Below, in pieces: positions 13,189 through 24,660 of a stretch of 64,000 nucleotides of DNA. The DNA is from Cyclaneusma minus (lineage: Eukaryota; Ascomycota; Leotiomycetes; Marthamycetales; Marthamycetaceae). Each line of letters starts with the position of its first letter. The first letter of the stretch is position 1. The position numbers and the translations under genes were made by a program. The notes beneath the pieces were generated by a model. It was not told where the DNA came from, made no database searches, and saw only the letters and a program-made list of their open reading frames with translations. Location of the stretch: assembly GCA_037179335.1 (NCBI GenBank), contig JAKZHN010000013.1:124001-188000 (forward strand), in the 5' to 3' direction.

Positions 13189-16100
13189 ATGGCTGGCGCC
13201 AAAAAGAAGAAGAAGCCAGCTGCAAACCCAGCTCGCGGTTTTGCTACCACCTCAATTGCTTCAAAGCCAAAGGCCGTCGAGAAATCCGAAGCCGAAAGCG
13301 AAGCTGCGCCTGCAGTGTCATCCCTACAGCCCAGTGAGGCATCGAAAGCTGTGACTTCTGAGCAGAAGTCGTCAGACGCCCCAGCAACCCAACAATCCCC
13401 CGAAGACCTCGAAAAGAACTTGGAAGAGTTCGAACTTCAAACTTTGGTCGAAAAGTATGCTCAGAAATGCAAGAGAGATGCGTCACGGCAGGTGGCGAGG
13501 TTACAAACCGACCGGCGGATCCTGCGCTCGCAGTCTACCCCATTGAACACCCGAAAATGGCTACCTCCAGAGCTTATGGACGAGATTATGGATCTTGTCA
13601 TGCAAGATAGCAGATCTGCTGTTGAAAGTTCCACTTCGGCTCGCCCCCTGGGCGAAGAGGATCTTACGATGCGACTGTGGTCTCTACAACAAGTGCTGGA
13701 AGGAATATGCTTTTCAGATGAATACACCAAAGTCGTGCTGCAACATATTTTGCAGATATCGGATAAGATTGGACCACCTGGAAGAGATACAATATGGGGA
13801 CTGGAGGAGGCTTTGGACTGGCTTGCCCGAGAATGTCCAAGAGAGGAGCTGCGGGACTACGACAGTGCAGTACGGAAGCCCAATGCTGGCTTACAGTCTC
13901 AAACTGGTAAGTACTCCACCATTTTGTTAGTCATATATTGGAATCCTGTCTATGGGCGCCAGTCCGGGCGTGAAGTCCAATTGCTACCGGTTTTATGACT
14001 GTAGACACATTGTCTATGACCATGGCTAACAGTATGTGACTTACAGATACCCCAGTTGATACTCCAACTGCATCTGGCGCAAATACGCCAACGCGGCGTC
14101 CAGACAACCGTCAGCCTGCATCCATTCTTGCCAAACAACAAGGCAAGTCGGGTTTATCGAATGACAAGGAAGGCTTTAATACCAAGTCTATCCTCGCGCT
14201 CGACTACGACAGTGACATCGATCCAGACGACCTTGTATCAACATATTTGGCTACCAAAACAAAGCTTTTCCAGCTTCAGCCGCAACAAGAGAAGGATATG
14301 AACATCAAGAAGACTCCCAAGCGTATGAATGGGGCCACAAATAAGAAGGAGGACCAAAACCCCGAACTTTCCAAACTCAACAGGAAATTGCAGAAAATCG
14401 AAAGCGATGTATTGTTCGATAAGTACTTGGCAGATCAGCAATGGGAGCCGGCGCGAATCAAACTGGAGAAGGATGCGGCAGCCGAGCGAGCTTCGACAGC
14501 AGCATCTCGAAAATCAATGCAGGATTCTGCGGAATCCGACAGCGAATCGGAGGATGAAGTAAGCCGCGAAGCTGCAAGAATCGGCGCAGAAATGCTCGCC
14601 GAAAATGGCAGCGACGATGATGAATCTGCCCTGGCAGATCTTTTTGCGAGCCTTCCTGTTACTGAAGTCGATGCCGTGACTGGCAAAAGCAGTACCGTGG
14701 TCAACGGCAGCGATGGCATCAAGATTACCATCCGAGATTTCGGCAAATTTCCCGGAATCTCTCCACGGAGAGTGTTGGAAGAAGCCTGCCGAGCAAGAGA
14801 CCCGTCTGTCAAAATATCGTACACTTTGATCTCCGATTCGAGCTTTTCGAACCGACATTCTATCCGAATTAACTGGTCCAAGGCGCAGGAAATAACCTCA
14901 AATCTACCCGAACCATCTGATATCGAGTGTAGCGCCACGCCGAGAACAGTGGTGCTCACAATGAAATCCATATCCACTCCAAATGCTGCCCAGTCAGAAG
15001 CTTACATAGCAACTGCGACATTGTTCCAGATTTTCAGCTCTTCGATCCGAGAAGAGAAAGTTTTCCTTCGCCTCCCTCCTGCTTTTCGTGAGCTCTACAA
15101 CGAGTTTGCATCGGCAAAGAAGGAAGTGATGGATGCCTCCGACAGAGAATCCATTCGCAGAATCCGAGATGGCATTCGTTACAAACGCGACATGGAAGAA
15201 GAAGACGGTGTGGTTCTGAGGACTGCTTTCAAGAACAGGTTTTCCTCTCATCAACGCTCCGAGAGTTCTGGTGGAGAAGAGAAAATTGCTCGGCCTTTTG
15301 TGACAGAGGAAATGCTTCAGCGAATTTGGCATGAGAAATCCAGCTCGTATGCCTACCAGATCATGTTGCAATCTCGGATGCAATTGCCTATGTGGCATTT
15401 CAAGGAAGAGGTTTTAACAGCAATTGACCGCGAACAAGTCGTCATCATTTGCGGTGAGACTGGTTGCGGAAAGAGTACACAAGTGCCATCGTTTATTTTG
15501 GAACACCAATTATCCCAAGGAAAGCCGTGTAAGATTTACTGCACGGAACCTCGACGAATTTCTGCCATCTCGCTTGCCAAACGAGTCAGTGAGGAGTTGG
15601 GAGAGCACAAAGGTGAATTGGGTTCCCCTAGGTCTCTTGTTGGATACGCTATCCGGCTCGAATCCAATTCGTCCAAGGAGACCCGTCTCATCTATGCAAC
15701 GACCGGAATAGTCATGCGTATGCTTGAGGGCTCGAACGATCTGAAGGATATCACCCACATTGTTTTGGATGAGGTACACGAGCGTACAATTGACAGCGAC
15801 TTTCTGCTGATTGTGCTTAAGAAGTTGATGCTGCGGAGACCAGATCTGAAGGTTGTTCTCATGTCTGCGACGGTCGATGCAGACAGGTTCTCGAAGTATC
15901 TTGATGGAGCTCCAGTGCTTTTTGTGCCAGGACGCACATTCCCCGTCGAGGTCAGGTATCTTGAGGATGCTGTCGAATTGACTGGCTACAGCATCGACAA
16001 TGGACAATCCCAGAAATACACTGATCTTGATGATGATGTCGACATTGATGAGGACGTCAATGGAACCGCCAAAGGAGATGCTTTGAAGGCACTGCGTGGA

Positions 16101-17902
16101 TACAGCGCAAGAACCCGAAACACCATTTCGCAGATGGACGAATACCGCATCGAGTTTGATCTTGTAACAGAGCTCATTTCCAGGATCGCCTATGACCCGA
16201 ACTATTCGAGGTACAGCAAGGCTATCTTAGTCTTCCTGCCTGGTATCGCCGAGATTCGTCAACTCAACGACATGCTTTCAGGTCACCCAGCTTTCGGTGC
16301 CGATTGGCTCATCTATCCCCTTCATTCCACAATCGCCAGCGAGGACCAAGAATCTGCCTTCAATGTTCCATCTGATGGTATCAGGAAGATTGTGCTTGCA
16401 ACCAACATCGCCGAGACCGGTATTACCATTCCCGATGTTACATGTGTCATCGATACTGGAAAACATCGGGAAATGCGCTTTGACGAACGACGACAGCTAT
16501 CACGCCTTCTGGAAACGTTCATCTCGAAGGCAAATGCTAAGCAGCGTCGTGGAAGAGCTGGTCGTGTCCAAGACGGACTCTGTTTCCACCTCTTTACGAA
16601 GTATCGACACGACCAGATTATGGCCGACCAGCAAACCCCTGAAATGTTGCGTCTTTCTCTCCAGGAGCTCGCCATTCGTGTCAAGACATGCAAGCTGGGC
16701 GGCATTGAAGAGACCTTGGCAGAAGCGCTTGATCCACCTTCTACCAAGAACATCCGACGTGCCGTCGATGCTCTCATTGACGTAAGAGCCTTGACTGCCG
16801 CCGAAGAGCTCACACCTCTGGGCCAGCAACTAGCCAAGCTGCCCTTGGACGTATTCCTCGGCAAGTTGATCCTCTTAGGCGCCATCTTCAAATGCCTCGA
16901 CGCCACCATCACCATCGCCGCAATCCTTTCCTCCAAATCCCCCTTCTCCGCCCCCTTCGGCGCGCGGTCCCAAGCCGACACCGTCCGGCTCGCTTTCAAG
17001 CGTGCCGACTCCGACCTTCTCACCGTGTACAACGCCTACCTAGCCTGGAAGCGCGTTTGCCAAACCCAAGGCAACGAGTTCCAATTTTGCCGCAAGAACT
17101 TTCTCTCCATCCCCACCCTCTCCAACATCGAAGACCTCAAAGGCCAACTCATCGTCTCCCTCGTCGACTCCGGCTTCTTGCCCCTGACGCAAGCCGAAAA
17201 AGCGCAGTTGCAGAAGTCGAGATTCCAGAGTCGGAAAAGGATATTTTTCGATTTGCCGCAGAGGAGTAACTACAATGCTGATAATGATTTGGTCACACAG
17301 AGTGTGGTGGCGTGGAGTTTTTACCCGAAGTTGCTAACGAGGGATGGGAAGGGATGGCGGAATGTGGCGAATAATCAGAGTGTTAGTTTGCATCTGAGCT
17401 CGGTGAATAAGGGACAGCATGATTTGAGTTGGCTGTCTTTTTACCATATTATGCAGACTAAGGGGTGAGATTCCTTTTCTCTCCTTGAATCCCTCTGTTG
17501 ACTATTCCTGACGCCTTGCTAGGTACTACAACGCCCACGAAACGACCTCCGTCGAGGAATTCGTCATTGCCCTGCTCTGTGGTGAAGTCCGCTGCGATGT
17601 AAGTATTTCCTTAGATCTTCAATCCTTTATCACAGTTCCATCAGACTAACAAGACATGACAGATGTTTGCAGGCGTCCTCACCATCGACGGAAACCGCGC
17701 CAAATTCTCCGTCTCCGACTGGAAAACCATGCTGGTCGTCAAAACCCTGCGCGCCAAACTGCGTGATGTCCTTACCAAGTCTTTCAAGAACCCAGGCAAG
17801 GGACTCAGTATTCAGCAGCAGAAATGGCTGGATGTGTGGCAGAAGATCTTTTCGCAGGAGTGGAATAACAACCATGTTCCTTCTACTCCGGCGAAAAGGT
17901 AA
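13189..17902 (+). CDS. DEAH-box ATP-dependent RNA helicase (DHX29/DHX57, YLR419W type)
   Basis: Exons 13189-13906, 14047-17464, 17523-17598 and 17663-17902 give about 1483 residues; introns are 140, 58 and 64 nt. The N-terminus is a lysine-rich tail (MAGAKKKKKP), followed by a long charged region up to about residue 650. The helicase core shows motif I GETGCGKS at about 709, motif II DEVH at about 814, SAT at about 846 and motif VI QRRGRAGR at about 1072. The family helicase-associated and OB-fold segments follow. Size and layout fit the fungal YLR419W/DHX29-DHX57 group of cytoplasmic DEAH helicases; animal DHX29 helps 40S subunits scan structured leaders. A precise orthologue is not certain. 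Exon 4 begins at an internal ATG (17663) but is required by the reading frame. The gene looks intact. Confidence 0.92.
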
Positions 17903-18240
17903 ATGTGTGGGGAGGTGTGAAAGGGGGGTTGGGGAGGTGGTAGGGGATGCATTGTAAAGGGCGTTGAGGGTTTCTGCTCCGGCATTTGCATCTGGTGGAT
18001 AGCAGTATGGCTGGCTAGCGTTCTTTCTTGTCAGTAGATGTCATCATTGGCGTCTGTCTGCTGAGCGGTTGGCTTTCAGATTTGAAAGCTACAACTTTGT
18101 ACATGAGCGTGGAAGAAGCTGAGGCAGCTAGCAGCCTGGCACTAGCAGTGGCAGAAAGTCACAGTCCGTACAAAAAAGCATAGTAGAATAGTACGGTGGA
18201 ATCATTGCTCTCTATCTGGCTGTGCAGTACTTCTTGTTAC
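17903..18240. other. Intergenic, 3' flank of helicase gene
   Basis: This probably holds the 3' untranslated region and terminator of the helicase gene. The region is T/G-rich and contains no supported gene. The second repeat array begins directly afterwards. Confidence 0.5.
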
Positions 18241-21200
18241 AAATTGGTTTCCTTCACGGTCAAGGCCATACTACGGTGGTAGTGGCGAGGCGTGACAGCA
18301 GACGCTTTCTTCGAGAGTTGCGGGTGTTGCACGACGGTACCCACAAGTTGTTATGAACACCTAAGGAGAAGCGAAAGTTCGGCATAGAAGTTTGGTCATG
18401 GTGGGGGCCTTGGACTGGACAAGTATATCTGGGTTTGGAGGACACTCTGGAGGTCGAAGTTCCTTCCCATTGGTAGTGTCACGATCGTATTTTCAGCATG
18501 AGGAAGATCAGCTAGGCTCCATCGTACTTTTATACCTTCCAAGCCCCTAAGCCCCTAAGTGCTGTATCACGTGTCACGTGCTGCCTCAGTCTCAGTTTCC
18601 CAAAACACCAAGCCAGTCTCAAACTTCTAGCATATATTTACTACCTTGAGCTTAGTCAGCCCAGGAGCTATATATTGCTCAAATAAACAGGTCCTCAGAT
18701 TTCTTTCTCTTAACCTTCGTACTTTCAGTCTTGAACCTCATGGCGTTTCTGTGATTCGGGGTCTGGGAGTTGTGGGCTGGCAGCTTGAGAGAGCTAGGTT
18801 CGATTTTCAACTTTCTTGGACCTTTGGTAGTGATGGTAGCAGGGGGGTGGTAGATTCGCGACAGGCGCGACAGGCGCGACAGTTGCGAGAGCAGATGCTT
18901 TGAATGGGGATGGTAGGCTTGCGGGACGGTATAACTGTCCTTGAGAACAAGCTGGAGTGGAAGTTTGGCGCAAGAGCTTGGGTAAAGTCGTGGACTTGAT
19001 ATGCCTGGGTTTTGGTAGATCGTCCACAAGTTGTATCTTCTTCCCTTTCGACGAGTCCAGCACGAGGGAGATCAACTGCGCTTCACGGGCTTGTTATACC
19101 TTTCAGAACTTGCAGGTCTCGTGATCTTCAGACATGAGCAGGGATGGAAAACTTGTCACGTGAAAGCGCGCCGGCTGATACATCGTACGTCTTTGAGTCA
19201 AAGCTCGCTGCCTGTCGGAGGGCTATATATTTGCCCCCATGATTCGCTTCTAGCCATCCAACTAAAATTCATAGAAGCATGGAACTCGATGCATTCATGG
19301 ATCATGGGTATCCGCCACCCGGCAAGCCATTAGGACCAGTCAGGGGATAGATGCCGCTCGATAGAACACCTTGCTAGGTAGGATTAAGGGCTGTGATCGT
19401 GAAGCTGAAACAGAACCATGAATCATGATGATGACAACTAGAATTCGCGACAGCAGACTTTTTGAACGGTGATTGTGGGCCTGCGTGACGATTTAATCAT
19501 AGAAGTCATCAAGAACAAGCTGAAGCGCAAGTTCGACGCTAACTCTAAGGCCTCGTTGGGATTTAGGGAACTGGGGGATGTGGATTGGCTTTGAAACATT
19601 TTCTAGAAGTTGGAGTTCCTTCCCAATATGACACTTGACCACTACTTGTTCAGCATGAGAGAGATTAGGTGGAGTTTGTGGTTCTTTTATACCTTTCAGA
19701 GGTTGCAGGGTCCGGTGATCATGGGAACTAGAGCAACTAGGGGGTGGGAGACTTGTCACGTGAGAGCCAGTTGTTATAAAAGACGCCTCCGTCGTCCTAT
19801 TGATCTTTAGACACAGAAACGAAAAAACTCAGCTGACATTGGTCCCAGCGATTCGATTTGCAAGATTGGATTACTCCCTGGGTGTCCTTCATCTCACACT
19901 CCGAAAACTATGGGAGTAGATGCATCATGCAACCTGATCATTTTACTGGGTGAAGTCAAGGGCTGAGAACTACAACTTTGTGACAGCGACTATGGACCTC
20001 GACAGCAGACACGTTTTAGCGGGGATTACAGGGTTGCATACCGGGAAAACTAAATTCAATGTGAGCAAGCTGAAGTGGAAATTCGACGCCAGGCCTGGGC
20101 TAGAACCGTGGATTCGAGGTGGCTTGGTTTTGGAATATCATTCTAGAAGTCGGTCGAAGTCCCAATGTCCAACCACTCCAATCAGTTTTACGGTATGAGA
20201 AGGAAGATTGACTGGAATTCATGGTGTTTTTATACCTTTCAGAATTGGCAGACCTCGTGACCTTGAGAACTGAGCAGGGGTGGGAAACTTGTCACGTGAC
20301 AACCAGCTGGTTGAATTTCCGGCGGATCGCAGTTACGCAACATAGCCCGCTTGTCGGTCGGCAAAGTATATATTGGAACTCATGGTTCGCTTCCAGCCCT
20401 GGCCTACAGGACCTTGAGAGTTGAACTACCTACACTCCTAGTAAAATTGTCACGTGATACCGACCCCTCAATCATGCTGATCATGAACCACTACCTTACC
20501 CCAAGTATGAGTCACCTGACAAGTCGGGAAGTGGTAGCATGTTATTAGCTATAAAAGGGAAGTCAAAGGCTTTGATCTTCGAACTGTAAGATAGGTTGGG
20601 ATAGCATACCTTCTTCAGTAAATTACATGGCTCCTATCAAACAAAGACTGCATTGCGCGTCTCTAAGTGACGCGGCGGGAACAAGCCAAGTTTTCTGACT
20701 TGGGGATGGTGTCCGTTCCCGTTCGAATCATTTTTTTCGTTGCTAGACTTCATCGCACGGGTAGATGACAAGCAACAACAGCACCCGAAAGTCGCGACAG
20801 CAGACACTTAATGTGAAACAGTACCTTGCAGTTCAAATTACCAAGAACAATCAGAGGTTGTCTTGAACGGCTTCAATGCAAAACCTGAGTCGAAGCCCTG
20901 GACTCGTGATGGCTGGACCCCGAAACTTTTAACAGAAGAGAAAAAAGCCCACACTCTTCCTCGCGTCATAGAGAGACACATATAGACATTTTACAGCTTG
21001 AGGAGGACCACTGGGATCCATTTGCGCTTTTATAGAACCACAGGAGGGTTGAAGTGTCACATGATATTTGACCCCTGGATTTTGATCACGCTTGTAATGA
21101 GCCATCGTGCAGTTCGATAACACCACTCACTCCGCTGGCAAATCCAATAATATAAAAGCAGTGAGAGACTGGCTGTTTCAAAACCTTAAAGCTTCTGTTG

Positions 21201-22060
21201 CCAGAATGGGATGAGAAGGTCTGGTAGTGACTGCCACAGGCCCGCAGAATGTCAGGCTGATACTTCCAGAATATCAATCCCCTCCTAAGCCTTTGAAAGC
21301 CTCTCGAGTCCCTCGAAATATCCAAAAAAAATTGATTAATTCAAGTTATCTGGGGCAATCCAGGTGCTGCCTTCACCAGCGGCCAGGGTCTGGGATCATT
21401 GCTTGGCACGCAGCGCTGTGATTCACATACATCAGGGGTAGATGGCGAATGACAACAGCTGTCGGCGGCGACAGCAGACCCTCCCTTCGGGGATTATAGG
21501 CAAGTGGTGACAGAATTGCCAAGCTATTGAGAGAAAGCTGAAGTTGTGTTGAGTCAGTCCAGTGCAAGAGCTTGGCCTAGCCTAAGTCATGGAGTCTCAA
21601 CTAAACTAGCTCGAGTTCAGATTTCTATTTGGCAATGGAAAGACCAGAGAAGAGGTGTCTCTTCTGGTTGTATTGTTTTTAGCATGAGGAAGACTTTCGG
21701 ACTTCCCATTCTGGCCTGGGGAAAAAGCAGTTGAGATTAGGGTTCTGAAACAGATTCTCGAACGGCTCATCCTTCTTCAGCATGTTGTAGTATTTCTTCT
21801 CTATTGAGAAGTGGGAGATGGTCTTCTCTCCACTCAGCTGTCGTACGATGTCCGCAACTTGTTCAAAGGAAGTGTAGTCCTCTGGATGACTCACCATCAC
21901 ACTTCTGGCTGCATATTGTAGGTTGACAGCCCTCAACTTCTGGACCTCATGGTGGCTTTTATAGACTTCCACCCCTGTCCTTTCAGGTCCTGGCTGAACT
22001 AATGGAAAGCCTGTCAGTTCAGTGTCACGTGATACTGGCGCCTAGATCTTATTTATAGCC
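18240..22060 (-). repeat. Reverse array of divergent TATA/E-box units
   Basis: This is the same repeat family as 0.72-3.4 kb, in opposite orientation, with a period of about 540-600 bp. Minus-strand TATA boxes (seen as CTTTTATACC or CTTTTATAG) lie near 18528, 19093 (weaker), 19684, 20226, 21027 and 21957. CACGTG lies 45-80 bases to their right at 18568/18575, 19157, 19757, 20293, 20451 and 22026, and is degenerate (CACATG) near 21058. A plus-strand TATA (TATATA or TATAAAAG) usually follows within 20-120 bases, so each unit is a divergent-promoter-like module. The conserved box, here GTCGCGACAGCAGAC, sits at about 18284, 18865, 19445, 19999, 20791 and 21465. No unit keeps a shared long reading frame. 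The ends are approximate. Confidence 0.8.
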
Positions 22061-22455
22061 ACCAAAGGCCTAGGCAATAACGCTACGATCGAATGCGGGG
22101 TGTGACGTAGCACGCAAAGCATTAATTCCACCTAGCTAAGAAACCCAGCTATCCCATGATGTCCTCATCATCTTGAAAAATGCAGTGCCTTGCCAGATCC
22201 CCATCCCATTTTTTTTTCTTTCACCCTTTGATAACAACCCATGGAAAGCAGAAAAGCAGAAAACCCAGAGAGACCCAGAGAGACCCAGAGAAAGCATTGG
22301 CAGGTGGTACGATCAGCGTCGATTTCGGTGCGTAGCCATCCCATCCCAGCTCATTTCCCAAATCCGAGGATCAGAGCAAGCATGATGCAGAATGACTGTG
22401 AGCAGAATGACTGTGAGCAGAATGTCGAACGACCGAGGCGGAACGCATGGAGCGC
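22061..22455. other. Intergenic with short tandem repeats
   Basis: This is the 3' flank of the Myb-like gene. It contains three copies of an 11-base unit ACCCAGAGAGA around 22263-22293. Around 22390-22425 there are two and a half copies of a 16-base unit ACTGTGAGCAGAATG(A). No gene is supported here; the second repeat is probably within the 3' untranslated region of the neighbour. Confidence 0.5.
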
Positions 22456-23250
22456 CTAGCCGTAGTAGTTCTCATCGTCATCCGACTGCTCGACCGACTG
22501 CTCGACTGACTTCTCAGTGGCTTCTTCCTTGATGGCACCGAGCTGGTCCGAAAGCAACTGGTCTTCATCGCCGTTCTCAGCTTCGTCCTCCTCGACTTCC
22601 TTCTTGGCCTTGGTAGCTCTCTTCTTGGTGGCACGAGGAGCTGCTACAATCGTTCCCAAAAAGTGTCAGTAAACAGTTCATCTGATCATGCAGTTGTCAT
22701 GCTACAGTCATGCGACAAAAGTCTGAACCCCCCTTCAATATTTAAGAATATTCGCAGTAATTGGAAATATCCCCAGTGATTGGGAATATCCCAAATAATT
22801 GGAAATATCCCCAATAATTGTGAATATTGCAAAAATTTCGATACATAGCTGACTACTGCCACACGTTTGAAACAGGAAGGAGGTTCAGACTTTTGTCGTC
22901 CCACTGTAAACACATGCATCCACCACATCTGCAATTCAGGGAAAAGGAAACTGACCAGCATCACCAGCCTTGCGCTTCTTCTTAGCACCACCAGTGCCAT
23001 TCTCAGCAGCACCATCAGCACCGTTGGCAGCACCGTTGGCAGCACCGCTCAGACCAAGTTCGGCCTTGAGCTTGGGCCACTGGAGAGAGATGGCCTTGGG
23101 GGTGCGGCCGGGGACGGTGACGGTCGCGATTGAGAGGCCCTTGCCGTTCATGAGATTGCGTAGGACGCTGCCAATGAGAGCGTAGTTGTCTTCGGGGGTC
23201 CAGACACCCTTGGTGCCCTTGCGGGGGGTTGGGGCTGCGTCGGAGGACAT
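22456..23250 (-). CDS. Small Myb/SANT-like nuclear protein
   Basis: Two exons, complement(22456-22643, 22956-23250), encode about 160 residues. Residues about 14-58 read like one Myb/SANT-type helix-turn-helix unit: GVWTPEDNYALIG, then a GRTPKAISLQW recognition-helix-like segment. Next come an Ala/Gly/Asn stretch, a basic KKKRK cluster resembling a nuclear localisation signal, a second basic cluster (KKRATKAKK) and an acidic tail ending DDDENYYG. This suggests a DNA- or chromatin-binding protein; its targets are unknown. The donor GTCAGT is weaker than usual. The 312 nt intron is far longer than its neighbours because a 202 bp MITE sits inside it. The reading frame across the splice is consistent (GCT G / CA GCT). 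Confidence 0.7.
22705..22906. mobile_element. Tc1/mariner-type MITE, copy 1 (intronic)
   Basis: The element is 202 bp and flanked by TA on both sides (22703-22704 and 22907-22908). The ends are CAGT...ACTG with inverted repeats of about 26 bases, including a perfect 16-base part GACAAAAGTCTGAACC. The interior has no coding capacity and consists of four or five imperfect 17-20 base units around GGGAATATCCC. TA duplication with CAGT ends is typical of non-autonomous Tc1/mariner-superfamily elements. It lies wholly inside the intron of the Myb-like gene. Confidence 0.8.
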
Positions 23251-23618
23251 CTAGAGGGTGGGATTGTTAGTTGGGGAGGCATGGTGGGAGAGGGTGAAGG
23301 TGGGATGGGGATGAAGCTGGTACACGAAGCTGGGACTTGGACATGGAGTGAAGATGTGACCAGACTCGAGGTGAACATGCGACCAGCTTCAAGGCAACAG
23401 CTCGAGATCAGGGGAAGCAAAGAGCAAGCAAGCAGGCATACCTTGAGCCTTTTGAGAGAGATGGATGTGTGTTGTTGGCTGGTTGTGTGGATTGTTGGTG
23501 AAGGTAGTGGATGGGTGCAGAGAGTTGGAGATGGGTGCGTCGAGAGTTGGAGATGGATGGAGGAGGGAGAGGGAGAGAAAGGCTGGAGGTTTATTTAAGC
23601 AAAAGACGCCGAGACCTT
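23251..23618 (-). promoter_or_regulatory. Upstream region of the Myb-like gene
   Basis: Read on the minus strand, this stretch precedes the start codon at 23250. It is rich in pyrimidine tracts (TCTCTCC, CCATCCATC) and has short AACTCTC/CCATCTCCAACTCTC repeats near 23520-23560. A TTAAATAAAC motif at about 23590 could serve as a TATA-like element about 340 bases upstream of the ATG. No other gene is seen. Confidence 0.35.
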
Positions 23619-24660
23619 AGCGTGTCTCCCGCCAAGGACGGACGGTGCCTGGTAAGCGCTTAGCTGCAGCTTCAAGTTGTTTAGAGTCGTGCATATTTGT
23701 AGTAGCGAGGAAATAGATACAATGGGAGGGAAAAAGTCTGAATACAGTCCATAGTCTCCAAATAATTGTAAATATGCCAAATGATTAGAAATATCCCTAA
23801 TAACTTGGAATATTCCAAATTACTGGGAATATTTCTGGTTATTTAGAATATTTGAAATCCAGCTGAGACTGTAGGCCGTATTCAGACTTTTTTCCACCCA
23901 CTGTAAAAGCCGTACTGAGAAGGAACAAATACGTGGTGAAGAATTTAGACACCTCGACAGGGGAACCTCAAAACCTCTCGCGGGTAGTACGGGCGGTGAC
24001 TAGTAGGCGCTTAGCTCTAGCTCTAGGCTGTTCAGCGTCGTGCGGATTTGTCTCCAGATTTGTCTCGTGCGAGAAAACGGACAGGAACTGATGATGTTCT
24101 AGCAGTAGGGGGAAGCACCTTTCCCCACCACAACACTGGAACCTAAGCGAGTCTCCCACAAAATACGGGCACTGTCTAGTGGGCGCTCAGCACTCGCTTC
24201 AAGGTGTTCGCCTTGGTGCGGATTCGTCCTTGCAGAAAAACAGGTAAGAAAACGGACAGGAGACCAATGATGCTCCGGTAATAGGGGCAAGTCACCTTTT
24301 TGCACCACGATTCGGAGACCTAAGCAAGACTCCTGCAAAAGACAGGCGGTGCCTAGTGGGCTCTTAGCTTTTGCTTCAACTTGTTCATCGTCATGCGGAC
24401 TTGTCTTTGCGAAAAGATGGACAAGGACTAGCGATGCTCTGGCGATAGGAATGAGAGGGAACAAACATGTGGTGGAGTGTTCAAGCACCGCGGCACGGCG
24501 ACCTAAACACGTCTCGCGGGTAAGACGGGCGGTGCCTAATGACCTCTCAGCTCTAGCTTTGAAGTGTTCATCGTCGCGAGGAATTGTGTTTGCGAGAAGA
24601 TAGGCAGAGACCGATGATGTTCTGGTGATAGGGGTAGGTCACCTCTTTGAAAGATTGCAA
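23619..24660. repeat. Tandem repeat, ~187 bp unit, about five copies
   Basis: Copies begin near 23619, 23965, 24133, 24320 and 24502 with related starts (GACCTAAGC..GTCTC.CGC). Each continues with GGGCGGTGCCTAGTGGGCGC, a GTTCATCGTCGTGCGGA segment and GATGATGTTCTGGTGATAGG. Copies are roughly 70-80% alike by eye. The first copy is split by a MITE at 23720-23903 and resumes after it. No reading frame is shared by all copies, so I regard this as a non-coding minisatellite. Confidence 0.75.
23720..23903. mobile_element. Tc1/mariner-type MITE, copy 2
   Basis: The element is 184 bp, flanked by TA at 23718-23719 and 23904-23905. Ends are CAATGGGAGGGAAAAAGTC and, reversed, CAGTGGGTGGAAAAAAGTC. Like copy 1 it has an interior of repeated AT-rich units of the TTGGAATATTCC type. 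It interrupts a unit of the surrounding ~187 bp tandem repeat, which independently fixes its borders. Confidence 0.78.

Noticed and set aside
21679..21972. A 97-codon minus-strand frame that reads protein-like (ISHFSIEKKYYNMLKKDE)
   Set aside because: Its ATG lies upstream of the unit's own TATA box, and other repeat units do not keep the frame; probably fortuitous within the array.
22705..23903. CRISPR-like reading of the regularly spaced GGGAATATCC units
   Set aside because: Units are degenerate and palindromic, lie between transposon ends, and the genome is eukaryotic.
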